The notes beneath the pieces were generated by a model. It had not been told where the DNA came from. It searched no databases and worked only from the letters and a program-made list of their open reading frames with translations. DNA of 64,000 nucleotides from Aureliella helgolandensis (lineage in GTDB: Bacteria > Planctomycetota > Planctomycetia > Pirellulales > Pirellulaceae): positions 2,604,001 to 2,668,000 of the forward strand of contig NZ_CP036298.1 of assembly GCF_007752135.1 (NCBI RefSeq), read 5' to 3'. Below are positions 60,453 to 64,000 of the stretch, one piece after another. Every line of letters begins with the position of its first letter. Position 1 is the first letter of the stretch. The position numbers and the translations under genes are program-made.

Positions 60453-61907
60453 TCATCGTTTGCCGCCGTTGCCCGTGAGTTGAGCATGCAGTCGTTCCGA
60501 GTCCTCGAGCTTTATCGGGCGAATACTGCTATCAAAATATGCTGCCAGCACACTCTCCCGGCCTGCAAAAACCGCGTCCACCAACCCTTCGCGACTCACT
60601 TCAAAATCGGCGGGCTGACTCCACACGACCGATCTATCTTCGGGTGCCACCAGAAAGAAGACCGTGTTCGAGTTTCCATCGGTGATATCCTGAAACTGGA
60701 GCAAACGATCATCGTTGCCATCCCAGACACTTCCGTCCGTCAGCACTACTTGCAGACGAGTGTGGCCAGACGGAAGATTGGAATTCCCCACGTCGGCGAA
60801 CACCGCAGGCATCTTGTCGACCAAAGTACGATTGTGGGGACTGTCCCACGGTTCATTCAAGCGGAACTGCTTGTACAACGCTTCTTCGCCCAGGTAAGGC
60901 AATAAAAAGACTCGCCAACTCAACAGCTCACGGCCGCTCTCGTCGACGGTCATCCGAGGTGGACACGCTTCAAAAGCACTGTGAAAATTGTGGAGAGCCA
61001 TGGCAATCCTCTTCATATTATTGCTGACTTGCATCCGAGGCGTACTAAGTTTTCCAGAATGGAAGAGTGGCCTCAGCAGTTTGTTCAACCATTCTTGATC
61101 AATGTCGACCGACAGGGAGGAGTCTACTTGCTTGAGCTCTAGTCCAGCGGATTGCAGCACGGGTTGCAATTCGCTCGTCATCTGTGCTGCCGAAGTTGCA
61201 TCGCGACAAGCTGCCACGACTGATAGCGAAAACTGCGACCGCATCTCGCACACCAGACTGAGAGCATCAACGTCTCGCATTAACCTGCGTGGCGAAAGTG
61301 GAAGCCTCAATTCCGCTGGCAATTGGTCGGGCCATACGTCAACCACGGCATCTTTCACGTCTTGGTTGAAACCTAGCGTGGCGTTCATCGTGGCATCAGA
61401 GTAGTCTTGATAGTGCGATCTGAGCCCACTGGCTTGCACATTGGCTTGAGCAACCATTCGTTGCCACGTTTTTGATTGAGCGACGACCACTCCGAGCGGG
61501 TGTTGGTGCAGGTGCAGTTCTAGTTCAGGCGGCACCATAGCTAACAACGACTCCACAACCTCCTGCACTCGAGCGGGCTGTGAACTGGGAATAATCAAGG
61601 CCGGAAAGGAGTCACTCAGGTCCTGCGTGGCAAGACTGACGTACAGTTCTTCGACTTTTGCATCGCGCAGGGATTGCAGTACACCAGCAAGGAGCACTTG
61701 TGCGGACAACATCTGCGGTTTGTTTTGCTCTCCCACAATGGGATTCACAACTTCGAACAATTGCGGGACCTCAATCTTGGCAACGTCGATGCGCAACAAC
61801 AGGCAGGCGTTGGGATCGAGGAGCGACGTCAGATCCGCGGCTCGCAGAGGGACTGTAGACATACAGAGGAAGGTGATGGCAATCGCGGTTCTTTTTAAGT
61901 GATCCAT
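60453..61907 (-). CDS. Secreted protein with C-terminal DUF1559-like domain
   Basis: A 484-residue protein with signal peptide (MDHLKRTAIAITFLCMSTVP, cleaved near LRA). Residues about 30-290 are a lipoprotein-like or dehydrogenase-like part of unknown family (DPNACLLLRIDVAKIEVPQLFEVV), followed by a DUF1559-type segment: NNMKRIAMALHNFHSAFEACP, LSWRVFLLPYLGEEALYKQFRLNEPWDSPHN, VVLTDGSVWDGNDDRLL and ITDGNSNTVFFLVA, all standard for the DUF1559 tail. Unlike the gene at 802-1914 it lacks the pilin-like start, so it is a DUF1559 domain in a different protein context. Function unknown. Confidence 0.82.
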   Translation of the reverse strand: MDHLKRTAIAITFLCMSTVPLRAADLTSLLDPNACLLLRIDVAKIEVPQLFEVVNPIVGEQNKPQMLSAQVLLAGVLQSLRDAKVEELYVSLATQDLSDSFPALIIPSSQPARVQEVVESLLAMVPPELELHLHQHPLGVVVAQSKTWQRMVAQANVQASGLRSHYQDYSDATMNATLGFNQDVKDAVVDVWPDQLPAELRLPLSPRRLMRDVDALSLVCEMRSQFSLSVVAACRDATSAAQMTSELQPVLQSAGLELKQVDSSLSVDIDQEWLNKLLRPLFHSGKLSTPRMQVSNNMKRIAMALHNFHSAFEACPPRMTVDESGRELLSWRVFLLPYLGEEALYKQFRLNEPWDSPHNRTLVDKMPAVFADVGNSNLPSGHTRLQVVLTDGSVWDGNDDRLLQFQDITDGNSNTVFFLVAPEDRSVVWSQPADFEVSREGLVDAVFAGRESVLAAYFDSSIRPIKLEDSERLHAQLTGNGGKR

Positions 61908-61977
61908 AAGAATTTAAACTCCCAATTCGGTTGTATTGTCTGAACAATGCTCGTCGTTTACGAAGTGTTGAACGCGA

Positions 61978-63483
61978 CTATTCCCTTCGTAGGGAAACAA
62001 CGGTTTCTGTCTGTTGATCGCCTGGATACAGAGGAAGATTTCGGATGGTCGCTTCGTGTGTCGAGGAGCGGTTGTATTCGAACAATTGCCCAGTCTGTGG
62101 ATTGATGGGAGCTGGCAACGGCTCCAAGTTCTCAAGTGACACTGGCAGCTCTCTCGCTTGTGCTGCATACGCACGCAGAGCCTCGATAAGCATGGCACGA
62201 CGATGAATCGTGAAACCTCTGCGGCTAGCGTTTTGAACCGCTTGAATGCTGGGAAGAAGTCCTCCCAACAAAACCTTGCCGGGGCTTAGAAATGCTCGCG
62301 GATTAGAAAATTGTGGAAACGACTCCATCATTTCCTCTTCCGCGTTCGGCAGCAGGGCCCATTTGAATACAGCGTCTCGCGATTCGGCAAAGCCGATCCG
62401 CGTGCTTTCAAGAACCACCGCCGCGGGCAACATTTCGCCGACCTGCCTGGGATCAATCCCGTGGTCAATCAATTCTTCTCGTCCTTTGTCGGTAAAAAGC
62501 AACACCGTTGCTCCAGCCATCAACTCTGCTTGGGGACGTTCTAACTGAGATTCATCCATGAGTACCTCAGGCACAATGGAAACAGCTTGGATCAGTCGTT
62601 CGTTGACATCCTCGCGGCCGACGTCGGAGTCCAAGGGCTCCATCAGTGGCCCCAGCTGTTCATTCTGATAAACCAGTTCACCATCCAAGCTGTCGGCAGG
62701 ATTCCAGTACGAATCTGGGACAGACGCCAAAGCCCAATACAGGTTGGGGCAAGCAGGTTGCTGAACAAGTTCCTCAACCGCAGATAGCATCAGACCGCGG
62801 ATGGCGATTTCGACCAGTTTGGAAATTACGCTGGGTTTCTGAAATTCGAGAATTTCCGCCAATCGGAAGCCGGTCCCCACGCATTCAATCGCTTCATCAA
62901 AACGATCGTTTGCCAGCTCCCATCTCGCTTGAAGAAATAGCAGGCGGGCAAAATGACGATAATCCTGGACTAGGCTAAGATCGATCGCTTCACCAACTTC
63001 GGCATCGAGTTCGACATCCTGTCTCAGTTCAATTCGCGCACGTCGAGTTGCTGCACGGACCAATTTGATTACCTGAGCGTTGGCTGCAAGATAGTCGCTC
63101 AGGTCGGAATCCAGCAATTCTGCTAAGGGAGCTTCATGCCATTGAGCCGAATTGGCAGTGTACTGCTGCTGCAAGTCCGCGGCGTCGGGAATTTGAAGAC
63201 TGGCGTATCGAGCGCGGGAAAGAATTTCACCGGCGGAGCCCGGTTGGCGAAGGACCGCTGATTCACGGAAACGATACTTAAGACTCGGCTGGGGTTCAGC
63301 TGTCGCGCTGATCGTGAGCAAATGCGGCTCCGCAGCCGCGGCTGGTGCTGGTGCTGGAAATTCGGTTTGATTCGGCTTCCAGATCATGATCTGTGCGTTG
63401 CACGGAGCACTGAGCCACAGCATGCAGCAGATAGTAGTACATGCACGTAGGACGCGCCCAAGATTACCGTACTGAAATAACAT
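61978..63483 (-). CDS. Exported protein, helical, function unknown
   Basis: I chose ATG 63483 (501 aa) because it gives a signal peptide (MLFQYGNLGRVLRACTTICC to APCNAQ). A Pro/Ala/Glu-rich linker follows (PAPAPAAAAEPH). The remainder is mostly helical: SRARYASLQIPDAADLQQQY, YRHFARLLFLQARWELANDRFDEAIECVGTGFRLAEIL (TPR-like), MLIEALRAYAAQARELPVSLENLEPLPAPINPQTGQLFEY. The segment RELPVSLENLEPLP..INP.TG..FEY resembles the end of planctomycete proteins that I cannot name more precisely. Lies 70 bases upstream of the DUF1559-like gene on the same strand, probably one operon with it. Unknown function. Confidence 0.7.
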   Translation of the reverse strand: MLFQYGNLGRVLRACTTICCMLWLSAPCNAQIMIWKPNQTEFPAPAPAAAAEPHLLTISATAEPQPSLKYRFRESAVLRQPGSAGEILSRARYASLQIPDAADLQQQYTANSAQWHEAPLAELLDSDLSDYLAANAQVIKLVRAATRRARIELRQDVELDAEVGEAIDLSLVQDYRHFARLLFLQARWELANDRFDEAIECVGTGFRLAEILEFQKPSVISKLVEIAIRGLMLSAVEELVQQPACPNLYWALASVPDSYWNPADSLDGELVYQNEQLGPLMEPLDSDVGREDVNERLIQAVSIVPEVLMDESQLERPQAELMAGATVLLFTDKGREELIDHGIDPRQVGEMLPAAVVLESTRIGFAESRDAVFKWALLPNAEEEMMESFPQFSNPRAFLSPGKVLLGGLLPSIQAVQNASRRGFTIHRRAMLIEALRAYAAQARELPVSLENLEPLPAPINPQTGQLFEYNRSSTHEATIRNLPLYPGDQQTETVVSLRRE

Positions 63484-63543
63484 CGCAACACTCCTAATAT
63501 TGAATTCTGGCCCCCACACGTTGAACGTGAGTTGCAGCTGCCT

Positions 63544-64000
63544 TTAGTCGTTTGAAAACCATTCGGTCCAACTGGATGAAAAATTTTTGGAAGACCTGCT
63601 AACAGGGCCTGGGACGATTTCGGAAAGCAATTCTGCTCGTGAAGCCAGACGTCTAGCACTCGGCATAGCTGCTCGGGTAGGTTCTGGAACCCAATAAGTC
63701 AAAGGGTCTCGCTGGTCGTACACAAACCGAGGAGACGAGTTTGCACCGACCAGCCAGGCCACAGCCGCGTGATTGATTGCGTCGAAACTTGCCGAACTCA
63801 CAGCAGACGTCTCTTCCAGCGATGAGCTCGTCTTAGCGGAAGCCTCATCGACCGGCATACTGGGATTCTTTGAATCAAACGACATTTGGCTGATCGGTGA
63901 CTGGTCGTCCACTGGCGATGTCGCCGACCGGTGCGTCCAGAGTCCCGTACAAAACGCTATTCCAACAGTCGCCACCCAAGCATAGCGTTCCCAGGGAATC
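63544..64000 (-). CDS. Partial membrane protein, 5' end cut by window edge
   Basis: The frame is open to the right edge: upstream of GTG 63975 it reads IPWERYAW, then VATVGIAFCTGLWTHRSA, a membrane helix, so the real start lies beyond 64000. After the helix come a Ser/Glu-rich acidic stretch (MPVDEASAKTSSSLEETSAV), AAVAWLVGANSSPRFVYDQRDPLTYWVPEPTRAA and a basic end. One membrane helix plus a short outer tail recalls an anti-sigma factor, but nothing conserved is visible to support that. It is followed on the same strand by the exported helical protein and the DUF1559-like protein, so it may be the first visible gene of that operon. Confidence 0.55.
   Translation of the reverse strand, partial: IPWERYAWVATVGIAFCTGLWTHRSATSPVDDQSPISQMSFDSKNPSMPVDEASAKTSSSLEETSAVSSASFDAINHAAVAWLVGANSSPRFVYDQRDPLTYWVPEPTRAAMPSARRLASRAELLSEIVPGPVSRSSKNFSSSWTEWFSND

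Overview
The window looks like a chromosomal segment of a planctomycete, probably of the Rhodopirellula/Blastopirellula kind (order Pirellulales). The evidence is the gene content. There are two proteins with DUF1559 character (one with a pilin-like N-terminal methylation helix), PVC-type beta-propeller/HEAT and haem-binding proteins, a planctomycete-type cytochrome c lipoprotein, a cysteine-rich secreted protein typical of the phylum, long spacers, GTG and TTG starts, few clear Shine-Dalgarno sites and many short interspersed repeats. I assigned this from motif recognition only; no database search was run.

Layout. 1-3972: a minus-strand run of a DUF4198-like secreted protein (cut by the left edge), a DUF1559 pseudopilin, a Cys-rich membrane-anchored protein and SurE. 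4854-7367: a U32 'peptidase' related to the RlhA/YdcP rRNA-hydroxylation proteins. 7554-18152: cytochrome-type and propeller proteins, two small wHTH-like proteins, a cold-shock protein, and a plus-strand set of sugar isomerase-like protein, ThiS, ThiG, thioredoxin-like lipoprotein and a CxxCH haem protein. 18168-19761: an ISKra4-type insertion sequence with an apparent +1 frameshift between its two ORFs. 19892-31273: HrpB helicase, MoxR-like AAA ATPase, PhnP-like MBL hydrolase, CBS-pair protein, alpha/beta hydrolase, DUF2237 protein, PhoD phosphatase, RuvX/YqgF and an RseA-like anti-sigma protein.

31291-39683 is the remains of one very large membrane-protein gene (2,181 codons when restored), split by an IS1380-family element (35153-36993). 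Removing the element and one copy of the CCTAGT target duplication restores the frame exactly. 40000-48286: RDD protein, M20 amidohydrolase plus isochorismatase-type hydrolase pair, DUF1697 protein, a fused RmlC-like/RmlD protein and a sialate-O-acetylesterase/double sialidase-like propeller. 48518-49900: a tyrosine (Y1) REP-associated transposase with an unusual two-domain build, bracketed by about 150-bp direct repeats carrying REP-like palindromes and a 7-bp VNTR.

49998-58919: radical SAM protein, ComF-type phosphoribosyltransferase, DUF502 membrane protein, secreted aldose 1-epimerase, rhodanese, a secreted jelly-roll-like protein and a DUF58-DUF4129 pair. 58920-60452 is non-coding and holds a tandem duplication of about 600 bp with five copies of a palindrome-ended 89-92 bp element. 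60453-64000: a minus-strand cluster of three secreted or membrane proteins, the last cut by the right edge.

The strongest candidates for something new are the two-domain Y1 transposase with its HUH motif and tyrosine on different halves plus its repeat family, the IS-broken giant membrane protein, and the palindrome-ended repeat array at 59017-60303. No rRNA, tRNA or CRISPR array was recognised.
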